From positions 27,588,126-27,652,125 of the forward strand of contig CM060064.1 of assembly GCA_030533445.1 (NCBI GenBank): DNA of 64,000 nucleotides, given 5' to 3'. The notes beneath the pieces are model-generated. The model was given only the letters and a program-made list of their open reading frames with translations. It had not been told where the DNA came from and ran no database searches. The translations under genes were made by a program, and so were the position numbers. Shown in pieces: positions 17,125 through 28,663 of the stretch (its first letter is position 1; each line of letters opens with the position of its first letter). Source of the DNA: Cyprinodon diabolis (lineage: Eukaryota; Chordata; Actinopteri; Cyprinodontiformes; Cyprinodontidae).

Positions 17125-20100
17125 TAAATAAATAAGCTAGATACCTTTTTTACCATCCAGCATAAATAAACTTTAACAAGGGCCTAAACATCAGAATAAT
17201 AGTAGATAAAAATTAAGTTGCAAATGAAAATAACTTCAACCATTTCCTCGTACATCTGTTTTTTTATGATTTGAAGTACAGCGAGCGTGTGAAAAACCAG
17301 TACATGTTCAACAGGAAACCTCAGAGAGGCTCTTTTGGATTTATAGTGGATAATTTGTTTATACAGAGGCTTTGGCTCCAACCTACACACTGACTGAGAG
17401 AAAGAAATATTAAAACAGATTAAAAAATTTCTAAATAGAAATTAAACAAACTGAGTTAAAATAAAGAAAGTAACAGATCATCAAGAGATAAGGATCAAAG
17501 TGTGAATTTCATTTGTAGTAGAAAAAAAAATATCTTGATACATCTTGACATATAATTGCACCAACTTAGTCTCAAAGAACCTGAGCTCTTGCAGGTCTAA
17601 ATGGGCTTCTGATACAGTCCCTTGTTCTTTCCTATTCAGTTGACTTCTCCATATTATGAAGCTGGAAGGTGCCGACAGCTCTAAATGAAGTGTGCTTCCT
17701 CCTCAGGCTCTCCCCAGAGTCTGAGGAGCCACGTGTTTGCAGGCAGGACTATGCTACTATCGGTATCATGTGCTTTCTCTCCTTACACCTGCACACAGCC
17801 TGCGTCATGAAGTAAGGGGGAGGAAAGGTTTGCTCCTCACTCCCTTACTCTGACGGTTATTGTAATGCTTTCAGACACCCTCTCCCTCTCTCCCCTCAGC
17901 CCCATCTTTCATCCCTGGGGGCCTTCCTGAGCTGTTTGGGGAGTTGAAATCTGTTGACTCTTTCCCCACCGTCCTCTCCTTAACACATTCTTCATACCTC
18001 ACTTCCTCCACTGTGGGTCTAATGTTTTTCCTCTTCTCTAGAGGCTTATAAAAATGAAGCGGTGAGGCAGCATGTATGTTCATTTGTGTGGTGTGTGGCA
18101 CCGGATTGTCTGTGCAAAACCAAAATGAGGCAGAAATCAGTGCAACACTGTGGGCAGAAAATAGGCTGTGCCGTTCCATACTTCTGGGAGGTAGAACCAA
18201 AATAATATTAGTTTCTGTTCCCAGGTGTGGAGATTTTTTTTTCATACCATTTTTGGAAGTTTTATTTTATGCTCCTGCAATAACACAACGCAATGCATGT
18301 AAATGTGTAAATGTTAGGAAAATATCCAGGGTTCCCAAATTGTCTCTGCAGTTAGATGAAGGGATATTTTTCTACAGTTGTTAAAAGTTTAACCAAAGGA
18401 AGGAAGGAAGGTCTTTAAAAAGGGTACAAAATATGACATTTGATCAGATACCAAACCGATTAATGGACAAAGGATTGTATAACTAGATCTAAATCAATAG
18501 ATGAAATAAAAAGTTCTGCGGGTACAAAAAGCGTCTATGGATAACTGCCTTTTTATCGTTTGAGGTTCTTCTTCTTAAAGAGATTCTGGCTTAGACAAAA
18601 GTTCACTTGTCTAAAGTTTCTTTAAATTATCTGCTACCTTTCAATATAAGACCCAATGTGCAGAATTTATCAAGATTCCTTACTGCTTTTTAATACAGCA
18701 AGGGCCATATACCAGTATCAAGTTCTAACTAACATCAGGAAAAAAATGCTTCAAACCAGCTGAACTTTCCATCAAACTTTTCCTACATCTTAAAACACTA
18801 CAGCCTGGATAAATCTCATTATTACAGTGCTGCTCCACTACCGTACCCGTCCTGCAACTATTGATCAGCTGGCTACAAAAAAGTGCACTTTTTTCCCCTC
18901 ACTTAAGAAACTCAAAAGCAAAGACAGCTATGGCGTTAAAACAAGAAGAGCAACACTTGCTTTTTATGTCTAACAATTTATGAACTTCAATTTGGAGGGT
19001 ATTTGCGTCGTGCTGAGGAACCAATTCTAACTCCAGTTTTACATGCTGCAAAATTCTTGTAAATTCCATGATACATATAAATTATGGTGTTTTTATTTTA
19101 AATATATTGTAAAAGTTCTCATATGAGCTCATGCCTTTAATCATTCTGATTTCAAGTTTATATTTAACCTAATAAAATTACACATACAACCTCCTTTGTT
19201 CTTTTTAGACACTTTTTCCTAAATAACAAGATCAGTCAAAGCTATTTGATAGGCCTATTGTCAACCTGCACCCTTTTTGAAAGGGGCAATATTATGATAA
19301 TGTTCATGGCAGACAAAATTTAGATAGAATATCATATTGTTTCAGGGCCACAGAAATTGTTTGTGCCACTACTATTCTCAATTCATAGAAAACACAAGGA
19401 TCCTAATCAGGGATAGCTTCTAACTTGTTTTCAGCAGCAGTTTGACACCTTTTTAAATAGCTGCCCTTAAGCACCGAGGATCAGTGGAGGTATGATGCTT
19501 CTGTGTCCTTCAGGCAGTCAGGACCTTGTCTTGTACAATAATGCAGCCTCCTGCTACAGCCTTTTGCTCTGCCTGGCTCAATACCAATTCAATTTTTTTT
19601 CTACAGGAATTCCCAGGCTGCCTTTTTGGTAGGATTTCTGAGCTGAGCCAAAGAGCATTGTGCAAGGTTATGTGTACTTGAAAGCATTTGTGTGTTTCCA
19701 GTTTACACATGCGATAGAAATCCTACAACCCTCGTGTTGGCTAAACAAGCGTCACATTGTTTTGTTTTATCCTGGATTAGACTGACAGCGTTTCCCACAT
19801 TTCATGTCTATGCGTACTCTACCTCCCCCGCCGGTTTAATTGCTGTTTTCTACATCAAATGAGCACACAGCTCGTTTGACACCAGCAACAGTGACAGCTC
19901 ATTGTGAGCCATGAATGAATGAAGGCACCAGCAGACCTTTAACCACCATAACCGCCCTCTTTGCACGCACGCGGCACAGCAGCCATTTTGTTCTAAACAG
20001 CCTGCACCGTGCCAACAGTGCAACTCATTTCGTTTCGCAGCGTTTCCAGCTCACTTGGAGACATTCACACAATGCAACTTATTACACCTTAATGCAGCCT

Positions 20101-21004
20101 AATATTGATGTATCTGTGTGCACAGAGGAAAAGGCGGACGTGGGGAGAGAAATTGGGAACGCAATGGGTCCATATGCAGTCTGGTGATAATCCGAGAAGG
20201 CGATGATAATATCTGGCTGGTAAATTGGTATCGATCGACTAAATATCCTGACCAGGAGGAGAAAGACGGCTGTCCTTTCATGCCTGTACACCATGTCGGC
20301 TCCAACAGCTCCGAGCTGCACTGTGACTATCTGATCCATTTTAATACAGACGTCCTCACTCTTTCTAGGCCTCTGCCTCAAACCTTATTTTCAACACAGT
20401 ATGCAGAGTCTTTGCGTGCACACTGATCTCAGAGTTACCTTGAACAAGAAAGATTAGTTTTGTTTTGAAACCATTGCATTTATATTGCATACAGTCTGGG
20501 GTGTAATATACATTTTAAAACGGGGAATTGCACGTACATTGATGGACACCTAAGAATGCATTATAAACATCATCAGGCACAAATAAGCATATCAAGTTAT
20601 ATGACGGTTTTATGCGTTTTTTTAAGATTTAAAATCCTAAGCAGGAAAAGTGCCGTAGTGTCTGGAGTTTGTTTCTTTCCAGCTGTGGGAAATCAAGAAA
20701 TGCATCTTTCCCCTCCCCCATCTGGTTGTTGCACAGTGCAGGTTTCCTTTCCCCAAAAATAATGAGATGCACCCATCAGTCATTAAAGTACTTTAATGCT
20801 TTTTATTAGCTTAGAAAAAAGAAAGAAAAAAAAAACAACAACAAATAAGAGCAAATTATACATTTCATTAGGTTTTCTGTAAGTAAAAATTGGGATATTC
20901 TTACTCAGGGATAACATGTGGGAATTTTATTCCAGTCCTTCCATGATCAGTAAGAACCTTAAAATAGCCTTGTCAATTATTCCTATAGTTTCACACTAAG
21001 GTTA

Positions 21005-21006
<2 letters not shown>
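17125..21006. other. Non-coding stretch with a high-complexity patch near 19.8-20.4 kb
   Basis: No gene recognised. The segment 19,780-20,400 is less AT-rich and less repetitive than its surroundings, and could be conserved non-coding DNA or an unrecognised exon. A short perfect hairpin (CTCCTCAG/CTGAGGAG) lies at about 17,699-17,728. Confidence 0.4.
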
Positions 21007-21093
<87 letters not shown>

Positions 21094-21100
21094 CATACAT

Positions 21101-21150
<50 letters not shown>
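21007..21150. repeat. (TA)n / (CATA)n / (CA)n compound microsatellite
   Basis: A long TA run followed by ACAT repeats, another TA run and a short CA run, about 144 bp in total. Confidence 0.97.
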
Positions 21151-21151
<1 letters not shown>

Positions 21152-24100
21152 AAAAAGGCAACAATTTGCTTTTTCTGCAAACACTTTAGTCACACCTAAA
21201 GTCCCCTAACAAGTGGAACCACAACAATAACCCATTTAGATGAGAGGCCAGCGCAGCGGTTGGTAAATGTTCTCACAGCCGCACACTGCTGGCTGGAAGA
21301 GAGGATTCTTCTCAGTAAAAGCCACTTTCACAGCTTGTTTTTAGAAGAAGAGAAGTTTGAAAACTAAAACAGTATCATATAAAAATTGTTTCAACATAAT
21401 TCATATTTGGGGGTGTTTTTGATGCTTTGCAGATACATTTCTAGGCTGTGAAATTTATCACAGCTCCATCTAATTAATAATAATAATAAGAAAAAAACAA
21501 CAAAAACAAACAAAGACTGTTATCAAAAAGTGCACATGCAAACACCCCTTGAAACTCATTTCAGCCGAAAACAATGGCACCAAATGTCAATTCTTAAGCT
21601 CTTACAAAGCGCAAAAAAATTCCTGCCCTGCATTGTTTTCAGAGGCAGCTCAAGGGTACACACAAAACATGCTCAGTCTGAGATAATACTCTCAAATCCA
21701 CAGTAGTCAAAGCATGCTCGCTAAAGACAGACAAGGTACACAAATGCATCTCAGAATCTACACAGGTCGCAGCCAAGCAGTTCCTGAGACAATGGAGGAA
21801 AAACAAGGTAAAAAGAAAGAGAGACACTGATACAGCTTCATGACAGATGAGGAGGAGAGGAGGGAGGGAGAGGAGGAGGAGAGAAAAATTGCTTTGTTAG
21901 CAGGACAGGGAATAAAGTGTAATTACCTCACTGTGGGTTTGTTGATTATAGTTCAGCCAGGTTCTCCGTGTTAATCATTTACCAGGGGAAGACAGAGATT
22001 AGTAGAGACAGACACAGAGAGGGGAGATAACAGACAGTATGAGAAATACTTTCATTTGAGCCCACACATGCAGCAGAGATGCAAAGGATGCTTCATGGCT
22101 GCTACATAATTAAAGAAAAACACAAAAATAAAAAGAATCTTCTCTTGTCAATATGGGATTACAAACACGGTCTGCTTTTGCTAAAGTCTGGCATGTTCAT
22201 CCATAGCTCGCATTGCCACACCAATCACACCAGTGTGTGTGTGATGAGGGTGTGGTGCTGTATGAACAGTGTGATTTACTTGTGTATTTAAAACAGATCA
22301 TTCATGAGCGCTCGCAGAGATAAATGGCGCATAAATAGAGCAGAGATTACACGGAAGACTTGCAAGGGCCATTTTCAGTAGATATACAGGAAAACCAATA
22401 CATATATTCCCATCGTCATGCACTGTTTAAACATGATCCACTGGCCCGGAGCTGAAGCTCAGAGTTTGTCTTAGGGGGTGACGGATAGAGGCAGATGGAG
22501 GGGCTTGGAGGGGGCCTTTGTTATTGTTGTTTTTTGCTTTTTCCAAACTTAAAAACTGGGTTGATATTTTGAAACAGCTGGGAACATGTTATATCGTAAT
22601 TATGCCCGTTAACGCTAAATAAGCAATTTCACTACGACTTGGATGTTTTTTGTTTTTATCCAGTGTTTCAGGGATTTACAGCAGTACATGTGGGTTTGCA
22701 ATGTTTTTTGTGATAAAATGTGAAAGTTGAAACTGTTGAAACTATGAATCTTCTACTGCACACTTTAAATGCCACTTATTAAATTAAAAACATTTTGACT
22801 GGGGTAGAAATCTTCACAGTTTCAACTATGATATACTGTGCTTGGCGTAACTAGAGATGCAATGGCACATTTATATTCATTTTAGGTTTTGGGTTACAGA
22901 CCACTAAATTACAACAGATACTTCAGTGTAAGAGGAGAAAAAGAAAACATCTTCACAATAAACAAGAACAGAAAAGGAAATGTCACTTTAAGATATAGAA
23001 AAAAAAGAATTTTGCCTTTTACAAGGACAATTACATTTTAGGTCCAAAACTAAATGTGTCTCCTCTTCTACTAATGGAAATATAACTAATTTAAAAAGCA
23101 TGATAATGAGATAATACTGAGGATACTCAACTTTACTGTCAGATTCCCTTATTCACAAATCACTGCAAATTCTGCACGCTGTTAATGAAAGACAAGCATG
23201 CAGTTCTTCAGCCGCCTCCGCGTAAAAATGTATGAACCAACTTACATTTATTCATGCTTTAGATTTTTGGTCATTTTTACATTTTAAGGATACATCTGCA
23301 CTTCACTTTCTTATTGACATAGAGGGTCACTTGTAGTTCTTTTGACTGCATAATTCCTTTAGTGACAGCTGCACCATGACAGTTTAGTAAATATATTGAA
23401 CCATTGCTGTAAATAGGCATTACAAAAAAAAGAAACAAAAAAAGTCAAATTTTTCCAATAAAGTATTATATTTTAGGGGTACATGGGAGGAGCAGGAGTA
23501 GAATAAATAGAGGCCTGATTCGCCACCATCCCATCCTGTAGAGACATTACATGTCTTCCCCCTCTCTCCACCCAATCTCCAGAAGCCCCTCCCTCTCTGA
23601 GATGGCTGAACTTTAGCCTTATTTTAAGGGACTATAAGCAGAGTTGCTGCTTCTCCTCATCAAAAGGAGGTGGTCATGACAACTAATAGGATGTCATCTG
23701 GAAATCTCCCTTCCTTGTACATCCTACAGAAAACATGCCCTGGGACAGAATACTGGGGGGCATTATGCCAGTTAAAAGCTAAAACCTTGACTTTTTGCAA
23801 ATTTGATTTGGTAGAGTCTACGGGGATAAAGTAGACAAAGAAGAAACATTTAACATTTAAAAGAACAAAAGCAAAGAATAAAAATAAAGTCAAAGATACT
23901 GCAGACCTATGTTTGGCCCATTTGACAGAAAGGAACAATGATAAACTGAAGGAGACAAAGATGAACTCTCAGGTTTCGGTATGGGTAACGTTTGTCCGTG
24001 TTACAGAAAAGTAACTCCTATGCAGCATCTCTAAAATCACATCTTGCTTTTTGTAATTCAATATGTGGAGTTTTGCGTAAATTTTCCATCAGATTCCTGT

Positions 24101-24996
24101 GTGGATTTTATGAAGATAAATCCAGCTTCAAAAATAGAATAAAAACAAGACACTGCTTGCATCAGCAAAAAGGCTGGTCAAAGTGCATGACTCAACAGGT
24201 TTTACAGGACACGGAGGTGCAGAAAGAAAGTATGACTATGCCAGTAAAAGAGTTGAAGTCTTCTACTCAGGAGAGAGTTAGGAAATATTGCCAGCACTCA
24301 CAAATAGACTCTAAGAAGTGTGGTTGTATAATTTAACTCAGCTTTACTGCTCCAGGAAGTATATAATTTCTTATCTAATAAGAGATGATTGCTCTAAAGG
24401 AGGCATAGCTGTAAAACCAACCATGATCGTAAACTCTCTTCATAAAAATCATAAAAGAGGGCGACCACTTGAGTGCCACAAAGACAGAGGCCAGGGTACC
24501 TGATCCCACAGCGCTCGCTACTGACCCCCATCACTTCCATTACAGAGCTCCATTTTTCAATCAGGAGGGTGCTAAATGTGCGCCTGTTAAATGTGTTTCA
24601 TAGAGCCTGTGTTACAGGCATATTAGCAAGCAAAGGGCAGAGCGACGAGGCTCTTCTGTCTCCACTCCACTGCCCCCGCTTCATTAAAACCATAAATCTA
24701 GATGTCGAAGGAAACCTGGCAGCCAGAGACTGTCTCCTGTTAACCACACTAAAGAGACCTTGTCCTCCAACAAGTCACATAACATGAGCTCCTTTTGAAA
24801 CCTATGTATTTGGGCTTTTTGTTGTTGGTTTTTTTTTTATTTGTATTTGTGTTTTTGGGCATTTGCTATTCAAAACAGGTTTTATCCAATGAGTGTGAAC
24901 AAAAACTTGTGATATTTAAATTCTCAATTAGCCAAGTCCTGAGTTGTTAACGTAAAGCCTATTGAGATAGGATCACAGTGTTTTTCTCCCCAAAAC
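21151..24996. other. Non-coding stretch, possible conserved non-coding patches
   Basis: No coding gene recognised. Segments around 21,840-22,060, 22,290-22,480 and 24,440-24,790 have balanced, high-complexity sequence and no repeat character. They are candidate regulatory elements only. Confidence 0.4.
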
Positions 24997-25021
24997 AAAA
25001 AAAAAAAAAAAAAAAAAAAAA
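24997..25021. repeat. Poly-A tract
   Basis: About 25 consecutive A residues after a CAAAAC lead. The strand and any link to a retroposed insertion are unclear. Confidence 0.9.
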
Positions 25022-25159
25022 CTCTAATTTTTACAGCTGAAGTTATCAGTTTTTCTTGAGTTCTAATTCAGATTTTACAGAAAATGGTCATTTTAACTTA
25101 AATTAAGTGAAAAATATGTTGAATTCATAAATTATGTATGTATATTGACCTCGTAAGAG

Positions 25160-25283
25160 AAAGCTCTGTTGACATATTTGAATCCCTTGCCCTGTTTTTT
25201 TATGTCATGCTTTTCTGTGCCCCCATGAAAACACGCTGGCCCCCTCCTGGCCCCCTGGTACATTTGGTCTAGAACCGCCACTG
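25160..25283. mobile_element. Orphan hAT-type terminus
   Basis: The segment ends GGTCTAGAACCGCCACTG, the inverted form of a CAGTGGCGGTTCTAGACC terminus typical of ZMYM-type hAT elements. It is preceded by the usual G/C-rich GGCCCCC repeats. The matching opposite end and target duplication are not visible, so this is a remnant; how far it extends to the left is uncertain. Confidence 0.6.
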
Positions 25284-25321
25284 CTACCAAGTACTGTAGC
25301 TATACCAATATGTGTTTCTAT

Positions 25322-25670
25322 TAGGGCTCCAATTAAAAATTATTTTGCAAATTGATTAATCTGTCAATTATTCGATTAATGATATCAATGTATATCAAAA
25401 GCTTCCTTGAAGAACACTTTTTACGAATTAAAACCAGGTGAAACTGGATAGAGCATATTGACAGAGTCATTTCTTTATGTTAAATGCAAAATGTTTATAT
25501 ATTTTTTTTTTACGATTTTGATATAATTACTGCTCCAAGTGGGTTGCTCTGACAGCTAAAGGCATGTTTTACAGTCTCTATACTCCATTTAACGATTAAT
25601 CGATTACTAAATTAGTTGACAATTATTTCAATAATTAATTAATCAATCATGATTAATTGTTTCGGCCCTA
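25322..25670. mobile_element. 349-bp AT-rich hAT-type MITE with 8-bp target duplication
   Basis: The element starts TAGGGCTCCAATTAAAAA and its inverted right end starts TAGGGCCGAAACAATTAA. Both ends carry ATTAATCGATTAAT-like subterminal motifs. The flanks GTTTCTAT (25,314-25,321) and GTTTTTAT (25,671-25,678) match over 8 bp with one difference. It is non-coding. Confidence 0.78.
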
Positions 25671-25678
25671 GTTTTTAT

Positions 25679-27047
25679 TATGATGCACTAAGTTTGCTCG
25701 ACTCACTGTATCCATGCTTGAAAATCCTAAACTATTGCTTTAAGAAGTAAACTAATAAAGATGCAATAAACCCTGAAAATCAGTATGCAGGGCTTACTAG
25801 CTAACAACTAGGAGAAAAGTTTTAAAGAAACTCACAACTTTAATGCAATAGTTTTCATTTAGCTGTTTGAGGGTGCATTTTAGGTGCCCGTTTCGATGGG
25901 ATGACATTGTATAAAATATTAAAATCAGCTCAAAGTTGCTGCTGTAATATAAGGTTATTTATTTAAATGAGTTATTAATATACACACAATAAGTCATTTC
26001 CCACTGTATTATTGCCCATTTTGATATTGCAATGATTGAGTGATTGAATATTTTTGTGAAGTTCTAATTTCCACACGGACACAAAACATATAAAGCAGAA
26101 TTTAGGCATATATCTCAAAGTCAAGTCACTGAAAGGAACATAAAGGTGAATTTTTAACCTCCTCTCCAAATCAATACCAGGCTTGTCGTTTCCTTCTCTC
26201 ACTCCTGAGGGAAATAAGAGCAACTAAACGTTCCTCTACAGTCTTGTGTCGACTTACTGATCTGAACAATAAGGGGTCAAGCTGTTTAAACAGATCTCAG
26301 CAGAAAAGCCTCAAAGGAATTTCAACACTATTAGCAAATATTAATAGTATTATTGCGTCTAAAATTACTATATAAACTATAAAATAACATCAGGTACATT
26401 CAACTCTTCTAGCTGAAGTGCAAGAAATCAAATTGTGTAGCTTAGACTCTTGCAGGGCAGCATGTAGCAAACATTAAGCATGGTATCCCAGACTCTGTGC
26501 TTCTCTCCACTCTGCCCGACTGCTTTTACAAGCCTCAAGATAACCTGGTTGGCTAGAAGGCAGCTAATAGAAAATATGGGATGGGAAAATGACTGAAGCT
26601 CAACTAATCACACTGCCAATAACCGTCACAGGGCAGGAGGGAGTCATGAGATATAAAGGAGGGGGAGCACAGACAAATAAATGAAATGGAGAGCAGGATG
26701 TAACAAGGGAGCTAATGAAGAAGAAGGGTAGGAAGGAGAGAAGAGGAGCGGGAGTCCGGGGTATTCTGGACATCACAGATCCACTGATGGCTTTGTGATT
26801 GGGTGATGCTGCTGATGAGAGTGATTCTCTGCCACAGTGGGTTACCCTCCACCTGATGGCATTGTGATTGTGTGCTGTGCAGCAAAGTGTGTGCAGCCCC
26901 GCCGCTGGCTGTGACCATTCATCCCCAAATCTCTGGGGGACGTGAAGGTGCTTCCTAATCCTTGCAGAGTTCCTCCAAAAAAAAATCACGTTTCTGTTGG
27001 ATCCCCATTTACAGCTCTGGGTTTTGTTCACCAAGATAGAAGCAATA
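25679..27047. other. Non-coding stretch, nothing recognised
   Basis: No gene or mobile-element boundary seen. Frames at 26,600-27,034 on the minus strand have no recognisable domain. Confidence 0.5.
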
Positions 27048-27049
27048 TA

Positions 27050-27251
27050 CAGGTGCTGGTCATAAAATTAGAATATCATGAAAAAGTAGATTGATTTCAG
27101 TAATTCCATTTAAAAAGTGAAACTTGTATATTATATTCATACATTACATACAAACTCATATATTTCAGATGTTTATTTTGTTTAATTTTGATGATTACAA
27201 ATGACAACAAATGAAAATCTCAAATTCATCATATCAGAAAATTAGAATATT
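27050..27251 (+). repeat. Left terminal inverted repeat of the Tc1-like element
   Basis: A 202-bp arm starting CAGGTGCTGGTCATAAAA. It is an exact inverse of 28,460-28,661 by eye. The motif TTAGAATATCATGAAAAAG near the outer end and a related TTAGAATATTGTGAAAAGG at the inner end (27,242-27,260) resemble the paired outer and inner transposase-binding direct repeats of Tc1 elements. Confidence 0.93.
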
Positions 27252-27368
27252 GTGAAAAGGTTCAAAATTGATGGCCCCTGGTGCCACACTCTAATCAGCT
27301 AATTAACTCAAACCACCTGCAAAAGCCTTTAAATGGTCTTTCAGTCTAGTTCTATAGGCTACACAATC

Positions 27369-28373
27369 ATGGGGAAGACTGCTGACTTGACAGTTGTCCA
27401 AAAGACGACCATCGACACCTTGCACAAGGAGGGCAAGACACAAAAGGTCATCGCTAAAGAGGCTGGCTGTTCACAGAGCTCAGTGTCCAAGCACATTAAT
27501 AGAGAGGCGAAGGGAAGGAAAAGATGTGGTCGAAAAAAGTGTACAAGCAAGAGAGATAAACGCACCCTGGAGAGGATTGTGAAACAAAACCCATTCAAAA
27601 ATGTGGGGGAGATTCACAAAGAGTGGACTGCAGCTGGAGTGAGTGCTTCAAGAACCACCACACACAGACGTATGAAAGACATGGGTTTCTGCTGTCGCAT
27701 TCCTTGTGTCAAGCCACTCTTGAACCACAGACAGCGTCAGAAGCGTCTTGCCTGGGCTAAAGAGAAACAGGACTGGACTGCTGGTGAGTGGTCCAAAGTC
27801 ATGTTCTCTGATGAAAGTAAATTTTGCATTTCCTTTGGAAATCAAGGTCCCAGAGTCTGGAGGAAAAGAAGAGAGGCACTTCATCCACGTTGCTTGAAGT
27901 CCAGTGTAAAGTTTCCACAGTCAGTGATGGTTTGGGGTGCCATGTCATCTGCTGGTGTTGGTCCATTGTGTTTTCTGAGGTCCAGGGTCAACGCAGCCAC
28001 ATACCAGGAAGTTTTAGAGCACTTCATGCTTCCTGCAGCTGACCAACTTTTTGGAGATGCAGATTTCATTTTCCAACAGGACTTGGCACCTGCACACAGT
28101 GCCAAAGCTACCAGTACCTGGTTGAAGGACCATGGTATCCCTGTTCTTAATTGGCCAGCAAACTCTCCTGACCTTAACCCCATAGAAAATCTATGGGGTA
28201 TTGTGAAGAAGAAGATGCAATACACCAGACCCAACAATTCAGAAGAGCTAAAAGCCACTATTAGAGCAACCTGGGCTATCATAACACCTGAGCAGTGCCA
28301 CAGACTGATGGACTCCATGCCACGCCGCATTGCTGCAGTAATACAGGCCAAAGGAGGCCCAACTAAATACTGA
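27369..28373 (+). CDS. Tc1-like DD34E transposase, intact (334 aa)
   Basis: Cut-and-paste transposase that binds the terminal repeats and inserts the element at TA sites in the nucleus. I chose the ATG at 27,369 (protein start MGKTADLTVVQ); an upstream in-frame ATG at 27,333 adds 12 unconserved residues. An N-terminal paired-like helix-turn-helix lies at about residues 8-45 (SQSSVSKHI), followed by a basic stretch at 48-62. The classic GRPR motif is not clear and is replaced by GRKRCGRKK-like sequence. The catalytic triad is complete: Asp148 (FSDESKF), Asp238 (QQDLAPAH) and Glu273 (NPIENLW), with 34 residues between the second Asp and Glu. The length equals the family norm of about 340 aa, with no frameshift or stop. 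It ends ...GGPTKY. Whether it is expressed cannot be told. Confidence 0.96.
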   Translation: MGKTADLTVVQKTTIDTLHKEGKTQKVIAKEAGCSQSSVSKHINREAKGRKRCGRKKCTSKRDKRTLERIVKQNPFKNVGEIHKEWTAAGVSASRTTTHRRMKDMGFCCRIPCVKPLLNHRQRQKRLAWAKEKQDWTAGEWSKVMFSDESKFCISFGNQGPRVWRKRREALHPRCLKSSVKFPQSVMVWGAMSSAGVGPLCFLRSRVNAATYQEVLEHFMLPAADQLFGDADFIFQQDLAPAHSAKATSTWLKDHGIPVLNWPANSPDLNPIENLWGIVKKKMQYTRPNNSEELKATIRATWAIITPEQCHRLMDSMPRRIAAVIQAKGGPTKY

Positions 28374-28459
28374 GTGCTGTACATGCTCATACTTTTCATG
28401 TTCATACTTTTCAGTTGGCCAACATTTATATAAATCCTTTGTTTTTATTGGTCTTCAGT

Positions 28460-28661
28460 AATATTCTAATTTTCTGATATGATGAATTTGAGATTTTCAT
28501 TTGTTGTCATTTGTAATCATCAAAATTAAACAAAATAAACATCTGAAATATATGAGTTTGTATGTAATGTATGAATATAATATACAAGTTTCACTTTTTA
28601 AATGGAATTACTGAAATCAATCTACTTTTTCATGATATTCTAATTTTATGACCAGCACCTG
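28460..28661 (-). repeat. Right terminal inverted repeat of the Tc1-like element
   Basis: Inverse copy of the left arm, 202 bp, ending at 28,661 next to a TA dinucleotide. Confidence 0.93.
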
Positions 28662-28663
28662 TA

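Larger units (their letters stand above)
27050..28661 (+). mobile_element. Complete Tc1-like transposon, 1612 bp
   Basis: The element is bounded by CAGGTGCTGG and its inverse CCAGCACCTG, with TA target duplications at 27,048-27,049 and 28,662-28,663. The terminal inverted repeats, 27,050-27,251 and 28,460-28,661, are each 202 bp and I find no difference between them when read base by base. One intact transposase gene lies between them. Matching arms plus an open gene indicate a recent insertion. The layout (about 200-bp repeats, about 1.6 kb) is usual for fish Tc1 families. Confidence 0.95.

Noticed and set aside
27881..28405. 174-codon minus-strand frame in the first Tc1 element
   Set aside because: Shadow of the intact plus-strand transposase.
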